A stretch of 62,467 bases of DNA from Nitrospirota bacterium. Its GTDB lineage: Bacteria > Nitrospirota > Thermodesulfovibrionia > Thermodesulfovibrionales > JdFR-85. The stretch spans positions 1 to 62,467 of the forward strand of contig WGER01000072.1 in assembly GCA_015492645.1 (NCBI GenBank). Direction: 5' to 3'. This document shows positions 35,261 through 44,573 of this stretch, piece by piece. The notes beneath the pieces were generated by a model that was not told the DNA's origin, made no database searches, and was given only the letters and a program-made list of their open reading frames with translations. Made by a program: the position numbers and the translations under genes. How positions within the stretch are numbered: the stretch's first letter is position 1; each line of letters opens with the position of its first letter.

Positions 35261-36772
35261 GTGAAGGTAAAGAAAAAGAAAGAGGTTGAAGAGGTTTGTC
35301 TCTTAGAGCCTGTGAAAGACCCCTTTGGCCTGGTTATATTCGGGGCCTCGGGTGATCTTACAAGGCAGAAACTGATTCCAGCCCTTTATAATCTCTACCA
35401 CAATCGCCTCCTTCCTGATAACTTTTTTATTGTCGGTGCAGCCCGGAGCAGGTTTACTGATAACGGATACCGCGATGTCCTGAAGGAGACCCTGAAGGGG
35501 AAAGACCTCTGGGATGAGTTCAGCAGGCATGTATTTTACACCCAGATAGAGTACTCAGATGCCTCGTCCTTTGTCTCCCTACAGAGGAGAATAAAGACCC
35601 TGGAGAGGAGGTTTGCAACGGAGGGTAACAGGTTGTTTTATCTCGCCGTGCCTCCACAGATTACAGCACAGATCGTGGAGATGCTCGGGGCAGGTGGCAT
35701 GAATAAGGTCAGGGGATGGAAGAGAATAGTCGTGGAAAAGCCCTTTGGCTGGGACCTGGCCTCTGCAAGGGACTTGAATGGGGTGCTCCACAGGTACTTC
35801 ACCGAGGATGAGATATTCAGGATTGACCACTACCTCGGAAAAGAGACAGTACAGGACATACTCCTTTTCAGGTTTGCAAACTCCATCTTTGAACCGATCT
35901 GGAACAGAAACTTTATAGATCATGTCCAGATTACAGCGGCAGAGACAGTTGGCGTTGGTAAAAGGGCTGGGTATTATGATAAGGCCGGTGTAATCAGGGA
36001 CATGTTTCAGAACCACATATTCCAACTGATGAGCCTCATAGCAATGGAGCCGCCAGCAGTATTTGATCCTGCCAGGATAAGGGAGGAGAAGGTGAAGGTC
36101 TTCCGATCAGTGAGGCAGATAACAAGGGCTGAGATACCCGAATATATCGTCTTCGGGCAGTACATTCAGGGAGAGGTGGATGGAACGGTGGTGCCTGGAT
36201 ACAGGGATGAGGAAGGGGTGAGAAAGGACTCCCATACCCCCACCTTTGCGGCAATGAAGATACATGTGGACAACTGGAGATGGCAGGGGGTCCCATTTTA
36301 TCTCCGCTCAGGCAAGAGGCTAAAAAGGAGGGTGACAGAGGTCTCCATACATTTCAAACCAGTTCCTCACTCCATCTTCCGACATCAACTGTCAGAAGAG
36401 ATAGCCCCAAATGTCCTTGTTTTCAGGATACAGCCTGATGAAGCGATTGAACTCTCCTTCCAGACAAAGATGCCTGGGACACGTCTCTGCTTCAGGGAGG
36501 TGAACATGAATTTCTCTTACAGACAGCAGGGGTTTTATCTGCCAGAGGCCTATGAGAGGGTCCTGATGGATTGTCTGAGGGGAGACCATCTCATCTTTGT
36601 GGGACAGGAAGGTGTGGAGAAGGCATGGGAGTTTTTCACCCCTGTGCTGGAATTTCTTGACAAGGGGAAAAAACTGATCTTCCATATCCATGACTATAGG
36701 GCGGGCACCTGGGGACCTCTGGAGGCCGAGGAGTTTATCAGGAGGGATGGCAGATACTGGTGGGTAAACTGA
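35261..36772 (+). CDS. zwf: Glucose-6-phosphate 1-dehydrogenase
   Basis: 503 residues from a GTG. NADP-binding VIFGASGDLTRQKLIPALYN, active site RIDHYLGKETVQDIL, and RAGYYDKAGVIRDMFQNH. It oxidises glucose-6-phosphate to the lactone, the first step of the oxidative pentose phosphate route and an NADPH source. The start has GGAGAGG about 14 bases away, an unusually long spacing. It overlaps pgl by 13 bases. No 6-phosphogluconate dehydrogenase is in the window. Confidence 0.97.
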   Translation: MKVKKKKEVEEVCLLEPVKDPFGLVIFGASGDLTRQKLIPALYNLYHNRLLPDNFFIVGAARSRFTDNGYRDVLKETLKGKDLWDEFSRHVFYTQIEYSDASSFVSLQRRIKTLERRFATEGNRLFYLAVPPQITAQIVEMLGAGGMNKVRGWKRIVVEKPFGWDLASARDLNGVLHRYFTEDEIFRIDHYLGKETVQDILLFRFANSIFEPIWNRNFIDHVQITAAETVGVGKRAGYYDKAGVIRDMFQNHIFQLMSLIAMEPPAVFDPARIREEKVKVFRSVRQITRAEIPEYIVFGQYIQGEVDGTVVPGYRDEEGVRKDSHTPTFAAMKIHVDNWRWQGVPFYLRSGKRLKRRVTEVSIHFKPVPHSIFRHQLSEEIAPNVLVFRIQPDEAIELSFQTKMPGTRLCFREVNMNFSYRQQGFYLPEAYERVLMDCLRGDHLIFVGQEGVEKAWEFFTPVLEFLDKGKKLIFHIHDYRAGTWGPLEAEEFIRRDGRYWWVN

Positions 36773-37470
36773 TCTGCTTTGAGGAGGAGGCGGATCTTGT
36801 GGAATACGCTGTCAAGAGAATAAGACAGCATATTCAGGAGGCGATGAATGAACACAGACCCTTCATGATCGCCTTTTGTGGTGGCAGGTCTCCGAAGGGC
36901 CTTCTAAGGGCCTTTTTCAGTCTCCGTCTGCCCTGGAGGGATGTTATAATACTGCAGACTGATGAGCGATATGTTCCCCCGAACGACAAACTCTCAAACC
37001 AGAGGATGGTCAGGTCGATTATAGAGACTCATGCCCCGGAGGCACTGGAGAGTTTCCTGCCAATGGATACAGGTCTTGAGATGGAAGAAGCAGCGCAGAG
37101 GTATGAGAAACTTCTCAGGGGACTCCTGCCTGAGGGAAAGGGGCCAGATGTGGTGGTCCTCGGGCTGGGAGATGACTGTCATGTGGCCTCACTGTTTCCA
37201 GGGTTTCACCATCTGAAAGAGGACAACAGATGGGTCTTACCTGTGGAGGGACCGGGGGTAGAGCCCCCCAGGATCACCCTGACACCAGAATTTATCAGAT
37301 CAGGCAGGTACATCCTTCTTCTGGTTATAGGCCGGCAGAAGAGGAGTGCCTACAGCAGGCTTGTCTCACAGAGTGCGGATGTCATGGATTGCCCTGGTAA
37401 ATTCCTTCTACACCTGCCCCAGACAGAGGTCTTACTGACGGCAGATGCCTGTAGCGATAGTAAAGAGTAA
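36760..37470 (+). CDS. pgl: 6-Phosphogluconolactonase
   Basis: 236 residues, GTG start inside the end of zwf. Motifs: AFCGGRSPKGLLRAF, QTDERYVPPNDKLSNQRMV and VVVLGLGDDCHVASLFPG, as in DevB-type lactonases. It hydrolyses 6-phosphogluconolactone, the product of the upstream enzyme. The family's usual GMGxDGHTASLFP reads GLGDDCHVASLFP, keeping the catalytic His. It overlaps the glycosyltransferase gene by 26 bases. Confidence 0.93.
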   Translation: MGKLICFEEEADLVEYAVKRIRQHIQEAMNEHRPFMIAFCGGRSPKGLLRAFFSLRLPWRDVIILQTDERYVPPNDKLSNQRMVRSIIETHAPEALESFLPMDTGLEMEEAAQRYEKLLRGLLPEGKGPDVVVLGLGDDCHVASLFPGFHHLKEDNRWVLPVEGPGVEPPRITLTPEFIRSGRYILLLVIGRQKRSAYSRLVSQSADVMDCPGKFLLHLPQTEVLLTADACSDSKE

Positions 37471-38557
37471 CTATACACCCTACGGGGGTGGAGAGAAGTA
37501 CACACAGAGGTTGATCGATGCCTTCATTGAGAGGGGATATGAGGTCCATCTGTTGACCGCCCATGAATGGCCTGTGAGAAGGAAGGGGCTCAGACTGATC
37601 AGGATGAAGATGGCGAGATGGAACAACCTGCTCAGGCTTATCACCTTCAATGCCTCTGTAAAGGAGTATCTCAGGAAGACCCCCTATGAACTCGTCCTCG
37701 GGATGGACAGGACAGAGGTGCAGACACATCTGAGGGCAGGGGGTGGCTCTCACAGGGCTTACCTGCAGAGACGCTCCGAAGAGGTGGGGCCTCTGAAGAG
37801 GCTATCTTTCTGGCTGAACCCCTTTCATCGGAAGATGCTGCAGATAGAGGTGAGGTCTCTGCGGTGGTCAGGCCTGAGGAGGGTGATCTGTAATTCCCAT
37901 ATGGTCTACAGGGAGTTCCTGAGTTATTATCCATGGGTCAAGGATAAACTGGCCGTCATACACAATGGAGTGGAATGGGAGGATATGGAGGCACCCTTTG
38001 AAGAGTCAGAAAGGGACAGACCCTCTCTCAGAAGGGCCATGTCACTTGACCCGGATGGCTTTTACTTCCTCTTTGTCGGCAGTGGATTTGAGAGGAAGGG
38101 GCTCTGGAAGGTCCTGAGTTCGTTGAGACAACTGCCCGAGGCAGGGTTGCTTGTTGTAGGTGGCGACAGGAGGCCTGAGAGGTATTTGAGAATGGCCCAG
38201 GAGATGGGCCTTTCAGACAGGGTCCGTTTCTATGGTCCGAGGTCGGATGTGATCCGGTTTTATCAGGTCTCTGATGCCTTTGTCCTTCCCACCATATACG
38301 ATCCCTTCTCAAATGCCACCCTGGAGGCCCTTGCAATGGGTCTCTATGTAATCACCACAGATGGGAATGGATGTGCAGAGGTGATAGGGGAGGGTGCTGG
38401 GGAGGTGGTTTCTGATACAGGGGAGTTGACAGAGGCGATGGCAAGGGCGATTAATGGAAACCATGACAGGAAGGCGATAAGGGAGTCTGTGAGGGAATAT
38501 GACTTCAGTAGAAAGTTGGGAGAACTGGTGGACCTCTGTGTGGGGGACATAACTTAG
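37445..38557 (+). CDS. Family 4 glycosyltransferase
   Basis: 370 residues with a GT-B fold: N-terminal YTPYGGGEKYTQRLIDAFIE, C-terminal GSGFERKGLWKVLSSLRQLP and the donor-site stretch PTIYDPFSNATLEALAMG (EX7E-like). It resembles WaaG-type lipopolysaccharide glucosyltransferases. It overlaps pgl, so the three genes zwf-pgl-GT form one unit. Acceptor unknown: cell-surface glycan or, given a nearby phosphoglycerate phosphatase, a compatible solute. Confidence 0.85.
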   Translation: MPVAIVKSNYTPYGGGEKYTQRLIDAFIERGYEVHLLTAHEWPVRRKGLRLIRMKMARWNNLLRLITFNASVKEYLRKTPYELVLGMDRTEVQTHLRAGGGSHRAYLQRRSEEVGPLKRLSFWLNPFHRKMLQIEVRSLRWSGLRRVICNSHMVYREFLSYYPWVKDKLAVIHNGVEWEDMEAPFEESERDRPSLRRAMSLDPDGFYFLFVGSGFERKGLWKVLSSLRQLPEAGLLVVGGDRRPERYLRMAQEMGLSDRVRFYGPRSDVIRFYQVSDAFVLPTIYDPFSNATLEALAMGLYVITTDGNGCAEVIGEGAGEVVSDTGELTEAMARAINGNHDRKAIRESVREYDFSRKLGELVDLCVGDIT

Positions 38558-39012
38558 CCATGTCCGGTCCAGACCCCCACAAACACAGCAAAGAGGCTTA
38601 TCCCCATCACAAACCAGTGAAAGGTGGTCAGGTTCCTGAAGACCTTCTCCGTGTCCTGCTGTGCCTTACCCTTAAATATCACCTTAAAGAGTCTGGCCTC
38701 AAACAGCAGTATCAGCAGATAAAGTAGCCAGACAAGGAGCATGACCGTTGGTCCCAGAGTTGCCTTAGTGAAGAGGAGGCCTGTCCTGCCGGTTATGCCA
38801 AGCAACGCAAAGCCTGTTACACCAACAAGGGCCACCATCGCCTTTGCTATCTTTGCAAACCTGTGTTCCACCCCCTGAAAGAAGAGGACCTTCTCTAAGG
38901 AGCCCTCCATCCTCATGATCATCGGAAACACCACCATCGTCACGAAGCAGACACCCCCTATCCATATCACCACACCCATGACATGCAATCCAAAGAGGAA
39001 ATTATAAAGCAT
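38554..39012 (-). CDS. CopD-like four-helix membrane protein
   Basis: 152 residues with four membrane helices. The first contains HVMGVVIWIGGVCFVTMVVFP and the last HWFVMGISLFAVFVGVW; His residues in helices 1, 2 and 4 could bind heme or copper, as in CopD/YncB-type proteins. It is convergent with the glycosyltransferase gene (4-base overlap). The function is not established. Confidence 0.65.
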   Translation of the reverse strand: MLYNFLFGLHVMGVVIWIGGVCFVTMVVFPMIMRMEGSLEKVLFFQGVEHRFAKIAKAMVALVGVTGFALLGITGRTGLLFTKATLGPTVMLLVWLLYLLILLFEARLFKVIFKGKAQQDTEKVFRNLTTFHWFVMGISLFAVFVGVWTGHG

Positions 39013-39078
39013 TCTACACCTCCCTCAGGGTTTAATAAAATTCTATAACTTTATCCCCTTAGCAAAATATGACGACGG

Positions 39079-39603
39079 TCATACCCCTCCGGTCTCGCTC
39101 AGCAGTCTTCTGCACCGCTGACAGAGCCTGTGACTCTTTCTGTCTGTGTCGATCAAACTGTTTGAGAAAGACATCACACACCCTGGATTGTTACAGTGGC
39201 CCAGACCGAAGGTGTGACCTATCTCATGTACAGCCTCCTTCTTGAGCCTTTCGAGAAAGAGCCCCCTGTTGGGAGGCAGTCCGTAAAACTCCTGTCTCAA
39301 CCGTGTGAGTGAGACTATCGCAACCCCTTTCGTTGGAGATGCCTCGCCAAATACGAAGTTCAGTCCAGGCACATAGAGGTCCACATCCACGATACCCAGT
39401 AGCCTTTCGCACTGAGATGGTCTCTTTATCTTCAGCAGGATGGAGGTGGAATGGTATTGATTCCTTTCAGGATCAAAGGCCTCCGATGGCAGAGGCTCTG
39501 GCCTCAGTTCTCTAACAGGTACACCAAAGACCTCTCTCAGTGTCTCTCCTGCTATTGCTATGGCATCTTCCTGTATCTCTCCTATGGGTAAGAGACAGAT
39601 CAT
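39079..39603 (-). CDS. Archaemetzincin-family zinc metalloprotease
   Basis: 174 residues. Active site HEIGHTFGLGHCNNPGCVMSFS is split here as HEIGHTFGLGH then CNNPGCVMSFS, the archaemetzincin form HExxHxxGxxHC, with a second CxxC near the end (LCQRCRR) that completes a structural zinc site. Substrates are unknown for the family, which is common in archaea and patchy in bacteria. It overlaps the phosphatase gene by 4 bases (ATGA). Confidence 0.92.
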   Translation of the reverse strand: MICLLPIGEIQEDAIAIAGETLREVFGVPVRELRPEPLPSEAFDPERNQYHSTSILLKIKRPSQCERLLGIVDVDLYVPGLNFVFGEASPTKGVAIVSLTRLRQEFYGLPPNRGLFLERLKKEAVHEIGHTFGLGHCNNPGCVMSFSNSLIDTDRKSHRLCQRCRRLLSETGGV

Positions 39604-40412
39604 TTGAGCCTGCCAAGAAGTGCGAGGACCACTCTGTTCCAGCCTTCAGGCCCGGGCCTGTCTGTTATTATAGCCCTCTGGATGCCCTTCAGAGAGGGAT
39701 CTATCTCACCCTCAGGGGGTGTAATTAACACAGGGTAATCCACTCTCTGTAGCATCTCAAGGTCATTGGCGCTGTCACCAAGCCCAATGGTTACTATCCC
39801 TGGGTAGAGCCTCCTGTAGAGACTCACCAGAATCTCCACAGCCCTGCCCTTGTCAGAGTTTCCCATGATGTGGTGTATCCTTCCCTTAGTATATCTGAGC
39901 CCCATGCCCTTGATCTCCTCTATTATTTCTCTCATCTGAGCAGGTTCCTCTACGATGAATGGTTCATCGAATTCTCTCATCTTGGCAAGTTTCGCCTCTT
40001 CAACACCGAGACCGGTTAACCGGGCCACCTCTTCAGGGCTCATATCAGAGAACCCCCTCACCCTGTAGCCCCTTTCCCTGAGTTGTCTTATCGCCTCTTT
40101 GAGGTTCTCATAGGTGGTGCCGAGCCTGATCAGCCAATATCCATCACATCTTTCATGAGAAACTTTAAGGACCTCTTCAGGGAAGTATCCATCTGGTATA
40201 AAGATGCCACCACCGTTTTCTGAGACAAAGGGATGGGTGTTTGATGTCGCCTCCCGGTATTTCTCAATCTCTGCCCTTGTCTTACTTGTACAGAATACAA
40301 GGGGTATCTGTCTCTTTTTTATCTCACCGAGGGCCTCCCTGGCAGACTCAAAGGAGTAATACCTGTCAAGGAGTGTCCCGTCCAGGTCTGTGAATATTAT
40401 TATCTTTTTCAT
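39600..40412 (-). CDS. Mannosyl-3-phosphoglycerate phosphatase-like HAD enzyme
   Basis: 270 residues of HAD subfamily IIB: DLDGTLLDRYYSFE, FCTSKTRAEIEKYRE, FVSENGGGIFIP, and GLGDSANDLEMLQ. These match MpgP/YedP proteins, which dephosphorylate mannosyl- or glucosyl-3-phosphoglycerate to the compatible solute. No MPG synthase is obvious in the window. It is placed between glycerate kinase and archaemetzincin with 4-base overlaps on both sides, so they form a tight operon. Confidence 0.87.
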   Translation of the reverse strand: MKKIIIFTDLDGTLLDRYYSFESAREALGEIKKRQIPLVFCTSKTRAEIEKYREATSNTHPFVSENGGGIFIPDGYFPEEVLKVSHERCDGYWLIRLGTTYENLKEAIRQLRERGYRVRGFSDMSPEEVARLTGLGVEEAKLAKMREFDEPFIVEEPAQMREIIEEIKGMGLRYTKGRIHHIMGNSDKGRAVEILVSLYRRLYPGIVTIGLGDSANDLEMLQRVDYPVLITPPEGEIDPSLKGIQRAIITDRPGPEGWNRVVLALLGRLK

Positions 40413-41704
40413 CGCACAATTACTATCTGGATATCCATTACATTGGTGCCTGTAGGGCCTGTGATGAGGAGGTCACCGGTCTGGCTGAAGAGGTGGTATG
40501 AGTCGTTGTTCCTGAGATAACTCAGGGGATCAAGACCTGCGAGTTCAGCCCTCCTTACGGTCTGACCATCCACCACGGCACCTGCTGCGTCAGTAGGGCC
40601 ATCGGTACCATCAGTGCCTGCTGAAAGGAGGGTGACACCTCCCAGCCCCTTGATCTCAATTGCGAATGAGAGGGCGAGTTCCATGTTTCTGCCGCCTTTG
40701 CCTGTACCTCTGACTGTGACTGTCGTCTCACCTCCTGAGATGAGACAGAAGGGACCCCCCTGAAGCCCCTTATACCTTTTTACCTCCGAGGCGAGCCATC
40801 TTCCTGCCTCCGAGGCCTCTCCTGAGACCTCCTCGGAGAGGATCACGGCCTTTAGACCTCTCCTCTCAGCCTCTTCCTTTACTGTCTTGAGCAGCAGTTT
40901 GTTACTGCCCACCACAATATTTTCAACATTCCGAAAGACAGGGTCACCAGGTTTGGGTGTCTCAGGGATCAAGCCCTCTTTGCCCATCTGTAATACTTCA
41001 ACAACCCTTTGAGGAGCCCTGTCCATGAGGCGGTATTTCAGAAGGACAGAAAGGGCATCTTCGTATCTGCTTGGATCAGGCACTGTAGGGCCTGACGCGA
41101 TTATATCCATCCTGTCTCCCATCACATCGGACAGTATGAGTGATACGAGGGTTGATGGATACAGCCTTTTTGCAAGCCTTCCTCCCTTCACCTTTGAGAG
41201 GTGTTTTCTCACCCTGTTCAATTCATATATATCAGCACCGGCCCTTAGTAGAAGGTCTGTAATCTCCTGTTTGTCTGGAAGATTGAGTTCATCCAGCGGG
41301 GAGACCAAGAGGGCTGAACCTCCCCCTGAGATGAGGCAGACAGTCAGGGTATCCGCTGAAGGATTAATCCCTTTAAGGACTGCTTCAGTCGCTCTTACGG
41401 AGTTTTCGTCAGGCACGGGATGGGCGGCCTCAAAGACCTCCAGTGTCTCTGAGTGAAACCCCTGACAGTGGCCATATTTGGTGATTACCCATCCTCTGTA
41501 GTTATATCCCTTCAAGATCTCCTCGGCAGATTCTGCCATCCTGCAGGCTGCCTTGCCAAATGCTATCAGTACGGTCTCTCTGAATCTGCCTGTCTGGAGC
41601 CTTTTGAGGATATGGTCTTTACCCCTTCTAACACATTCGTAGGGGTCAGCGGCCCTGAGTCCAACATAAAAGAGTTCTTGGAGGAGTTCCCTGTCATTTT
41701 GCAT
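40409..41704 (-). CDS. Glycerate 2-kinase (MOFRL/GckA type)
   Basis: I prefer the ATG at 41704, which overlaps the TetR stop by 11 bases; the open frame runs to 41752. About 431 residues: FGKAACRMAESAEEIL, CLISGGGSALLVSP, SGGETTVTVRGTGKGGRNME and SAGTDGTDGPTDAAGAVVDG, typical of the MOFRL glycerate kinases. It phosphorylates glycerate, usually to 2-phosphoglycerate. Together with the MpgP-like gene it suggests turnover of a glyceryl-glycoside or entry of glycerate into lower glycolysis (inference). Confidence 0.93.
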   Translation of the reverse strand: MQNDRELLQELFYVGLRAADPYECVRRGKDHILKRLQTGRFRETVLIAFGKAACRMAESAEEILKGYNYRGWVITKYGHCQGFHSETLEVFEAAHPVPDENSVRATEAVLKGINPSADTLTVCLISGGGSALLVSPLDELNLPDKQEITDLLLRAGADIYELNRVRKHLSKVKGGRLAKRLYPSTLVSLILSDVMGDRMDIIASGPTVPDPSRYEDALSVLLKYRLMDRAPQRVVEVLQMGKEGLIPETPKPGDPVFRNVENIVVGSNKLLLKTVKEEAERRGLKAVILSEEVSGEASEAGRWLASEVKRYKGLQGGPFCLISGGETTVTVRGTGKGGRNMELALSFAIEIKGLGGVTLLSAGTDGTDGPTDAAGAVVDGQTVRRAELAGLDPLSYLRNNDSYHLFSQTGDLLITGPTGTNVMDIQIVIVR

Positions 41705-42302
41705 GCCCGAGACCGCCTGTGAAGACATCAAAGATCTTCTCGGCCTGTTCAAGGGGAGGGAATTCTCCGTGAAGGACGGGTTCTTTTATCATACCTATCA
41801 GGATGTGAGCCGCCATTCTGGGGGATATATCTCCCCTCAACTCCCCTTTTTCAATGCCCTCCTGGATGATATTTGTTAATACCTCCTTTATGCTACAGTA
41901 CTGTTTATAACACTCCTCAAGTCTCTTATTATAAAGTGCAGATTCTTCAGACTGCAGTACTACAAGGGCCTCCCTGTGTTCCAGAAAGAAGAGGACCATC
42001 TTTTTTATAAACTGTTTCAGGTTCTCCAGAGGACTTTCATCCCTGAATTGATCTTTCAGTTCCCTCAGCAGGAGGTTCAGTCCCTCATGAAGCAGTGTCG
42101 CATAAAGGGCCTCCTTTGACGGAAAGTAGTAGTAAAGAGTACTCTTTGCCACACCGGCCCTCCGGGCGATCTCGTCCATTGTGACCTGATGATATGGTCT
42201 TCCCGAGAATATTTCCATCGCCACTCCGATAATCTTCTCTTTTCTCTGTGGGTCCCTCTTCACATCTGCTATTTTAACACACTGTTCTTTAGAGTAGTCC
42301 AT
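41694..42302 (-). CDS. TetR-family transcriptional repressor
   Basis: 202 residues. N-terminal helix-turn-helix at about 20-65 (MDEIARRAGVAKSTLYYYFP, SKEALYATLL), then an all-helical ligand-binding domain. First gene of the operon with glycerate kinase, phosphatase and metalloprotease, so it probably represses these genes and responds to a related small molecule (inference). Confidence 0.93.
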   Translation of the reverse strand: MDYSKEQCVKIADVKRDPQRKEKIIGVAMEIFSGRPYHQVTMDEIARRAGVAKSTLYYYFPSKEALYATLLHEGLNLLLRELKDQFRDESPLENLKQFIKKMVLFFLEHREALVVLQSEESALYNKRLEECYKQYCSIKEVLTNIIQEGIEKGELRGDISPRMAAHILIGMIKEPVLHGEFPPLEQAEKIFDVFTGGLGHAK

Positions 42303-42340
42303 ATAGCCAGCAGGATTTTCTTAAATGGCGGAGGTCACAT

Positions 42341-42509
42341 CTGTCCAAAATAGGATTGAGGCACAGGCGGTATGCCTAAAAACAGAGGTCAGAAGTCTGA
42401 AGTCAGAGGTCAGAAGACTAAGGAAAAAATCCGACTTCTGACCTCTGATATCCGACCTCTGCTATTCGGCACACCGCCTGTGTACACTATCGCAGGTTAT
42501 TTTGGACAG
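42341..42509. mobile_element. Palindromic MITE-like element, copy 1
   Basis: The ends CTGTCCAAAATA and TATTTTGGACAG are inverted copies. Moving inward, ACAGGCGGT/ACCGCCTGT and CAGAGGTC/GACCTCTG also pair, so the whole 169 bases form an imperfect long hairpin with a purine-rich tip. A near-identical copy lies at 62172-62336. There is no transposase inside. It fills half of the 327-base gap between the TetR and hslV genes. Confidence 0.75.
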
Positions 42510-42593
42510 CAGTGGGCGGAGGTGAACCACATAATCTCTGATTTTGTGGGTAACTCGCTGACCTCAGTCAAAGGACAATTTCGAGGAAAATCT

Positions 42594-42623
42594 TTGTATT
42601 ATAGTTCTCCTTTGCGTTATAAT
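42594..42623 (+). promoter_or_regulatory. Sigma-70 promoter directly before hslV (leaderless)
   Basis: TTGTAT (42594-42599) and TATAAT (42618-42623) are 18 bases apart. The -10 box ends 6 bases before the hslV ATG, so the expected transcription start is at or next to the A of that ATG. Confidence 0.55.
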
Positions 42624-42629
42624 TACTTT

Positions 42630-43160
42630 ATGTTTAAAGGCACCACCATCCTCTGTGTGAGAAGGGACAACAGGGTGGCGATTGCTGGAGATGGGCAGGT
42701 CACGCTCGGTAACACTGTGCTGAAGCACAATGCGAAAAAGATAAGGAAGATGTATGGTAACAGGGTGGTTGCCGGCTTTTCGGGTGCCACTGCAGATGCC
42801 CTGACACTTTTTGAGAAGTTTGAGGGCAAACTGGAGAGTTTTTCAGGTAACATTACAAGGGCCTCTGTGGAACTGGCGAAGGACTGGCGGACAGACAAGA
42901 TCCTGAGGAGGCTGGAGGCCCTCCTGCTTGTGGCAGACAGGGAGCATACCTTTATCATCTCAGGCACTGGAGATGTTATAGAGCCGGAGGGTGGTGTCGC
43001 AGCCATCGGCTCGGGAGGGCCCTTTGCACAGGCAGCAGCCCAGGCGCTCTATGAGAATACTGCCCTTACGGCTCGTGAGATAGTGTTAAAGGCGATGCAG
43101 ATAGCAGCAAATATATGTATCTATACAAATGATAAAATAGTACTGGAGGAGATAGAATGA
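42630..43160 (+). CDS. hslV: HslV protease subunit (ClpQ)
   Basis: 176 residues beginning [12 protein letters not shown]. The frame extends upstream through the MITE-like element but that part is not protein-like. The catalytic Thr follows a four-residue propeptide (TTILCVRR in the mature form), then [20 protein letters not shown] and ICIYTNDK. HslV forms a two-ring proteolytic core driven by HslU. No Shine-Dalgarno is visible. Overlaps hslU by 4 bases. Confidence 0.96.
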   Translation: MFKGTTILCVRRDNRVAIAGDGQVTLGNTVLKHNAKKIRKMYGNRVVAGFSGATADALTLFEKFEGKLESFSGNITRASVELAKDWRTDKILRRLEALLLVADREHTFIISGTGDVIEPEGGVAAIGSGGPFAQAAAQALYENTALTAREIVLKAMQIAANICIYTNDKIVLEEIE

Positions 43161-44566
43161 TTCCAAGACTCACAGACCAGACATATGAGGTGACCCGAGA
43201 GGGTCCAAAGGAGGAGTCCCTCAGGGCACTGGCTGAACTGACACCAAGGAAGATAGTCCAGGAACTTGACAAATACATAGTAGGCCAGCAAAAGGCGAAG
43301 AAGGCGGTTGCCATAGCCCTCAGGAACCGCTGGCGGAGACAACTGCTACCCCATGAGTTAAGAGATGAGGTCCTGCCCAAGAATATCATAATGATAGGAC
43401 CCACTGGTGTTGGTAAGACAGAGATTGCCAGGAGGCTTGCCAGACTTGCCAATGCCCCCTTTCTGAAGGTGGAGGCATCCAAATTTACAGAGGTCGGATA
43501 TGTGGGCAGGGATGTGGAGTCCATTATAAGGGATCTCACCGAGATAGCAGTAAATATGGTGAAAAGGGAGCACCAGGCTATGGTGCTTGAGAGGGCAAAG
43601 GCGTTGGCAGAGGAGCGGGTCCTTGATCTCCTTTTACCACCTCCCACAGGGTTCAGACCGCCCACTGAGGACGATGGGCAGAGGTATTCTGAGACGAGAG
43701 AGAAACTGAGAAGGCAGTTGAGGGATGGTAAGTTTGATGAGAGGTATGTGGAGATAGAGATCAAGGAGAAGGTGATGCCCTTCGGGATCATCTCAAATGT
43801 GAGTGGTCTTGAGGAACTGGAGATAAACCTGAAGGAGATGCTCGGGAGTTTCTTCCCTGAAAGACCAAAGCGGAAGAAGGTAAAGGTGAAGGAGGCCCTT
43901 GAACTGCTGGCCAAGGAGGAGGCAGAGAGGCTGATTGATATGGAGAGGGTGACAAAGGAGGCCATAAGGCGGACAGAACAGACAGGTATAGTATTCATAG
44001 ATGAGATTGACAAGATCGCATCCCGTGGTACAACACAGGGACCTGATGTCTCCAGAGAGGGTGTACAGAGGGACCTCCTCCCTATAGTGGAGGGGACAAC
44101 AGTGGCAACTAAGCATGGACCTGTCAAGACCGAGCATATCCTCTTCATTGCCGCAGGCGCCTTTCACGTGGCAAAGCCATCTGACCTGATTCCTGAACTG
44201 CAGGGTAGATTCCCCATCAGGGTAGAACTTGATCCCCTGGGTAAGGAGGACTTTGTGAGAATCCTCACAGAACCTGACAATGCCTTGGTGAAGCAGTACA
44301 CAGCACTCCTGGCCACTGAAGGGATCGAGATTCAGTTCACAGAGGATGCGATAGATGAAATCGCCTCTATTTCAGCACAGGTGAATGAGAGGACGGAAAA
44401 TATAGGGGCGAGGCGGTTACACACTGTCCTGGAGCGTCTACTTGAGGATGTATCCTTTGAGGCACCGGAGAGAAGGGGAGAGAAGATACGGATAGACAGG
44501 CAATATGTGAGAGAGAAACTCTCAGATATTGTGAAGGATGAAGACCTGAGCAGGTACATCCTGTAA
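43157..44566 (+). CDS. hslU: HslU ATPase (ClpY)
   Basis: 469 residues: [20 protein letters not shown], Walker [17 protein letters not shown]-domain (about 110-245), Walker [23 protein letters not shown], and an extreme C-terminal tail ending LSRYIL that docks into HslV. Unfoldase partner of HslV in the cytoplasm. The ATGA overlap with hslV indicates translational coupling. Confidence 0.98.
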   Translation: MIPRLTDQTYEVTREGPKEESLRALAELTPRKIVQELDKYIVGQQKAKKAVAIALRNRWRRQLLPHELRDEVLPKNIIMIGPTGVGKTEIARRLARLANAPFLKVEASKFTEVGYVGRDVESIIRDLTEIAVNMVKREHQAMVLERAKALAEERVLDLLLPPPTGFRPPTEDDGQRYSETREKLRRQLRDGKFDERYVEIEIKEKVMPFGIISNVSGLEELEINLKEMLGSFFPERPKRKKVKVKEALELLAKEEAERLIDMERVTKEAIRRTEQTGIVFIDEIDKIASRGTTQGPDVSREGVQRDLLPIVEGTTVATKHGPVKTEHILFIAAGAFHVAKPSDLIPELQGRFPIRVELDPLGKEDFVRILTEPDNALVKQYTALLATEGIEIQFTEDAIDEIASISAQVNERTENIGARRLHTVLERLLEDVSFEAPERRGEKIRIDRQYVREKLSDIVKDEDLSRYIL

Positions 44567-44573
44567 GGACCTG

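Noticed and set aside
42372-42629. In-frame extension of hslV through the MITE-like element
   Set aside because: The added residues are repeat translation (Lys/Arg/Ser-rich) and HslV proteins begin just before the catalytic TT; the ATG at 42630 fits the family.
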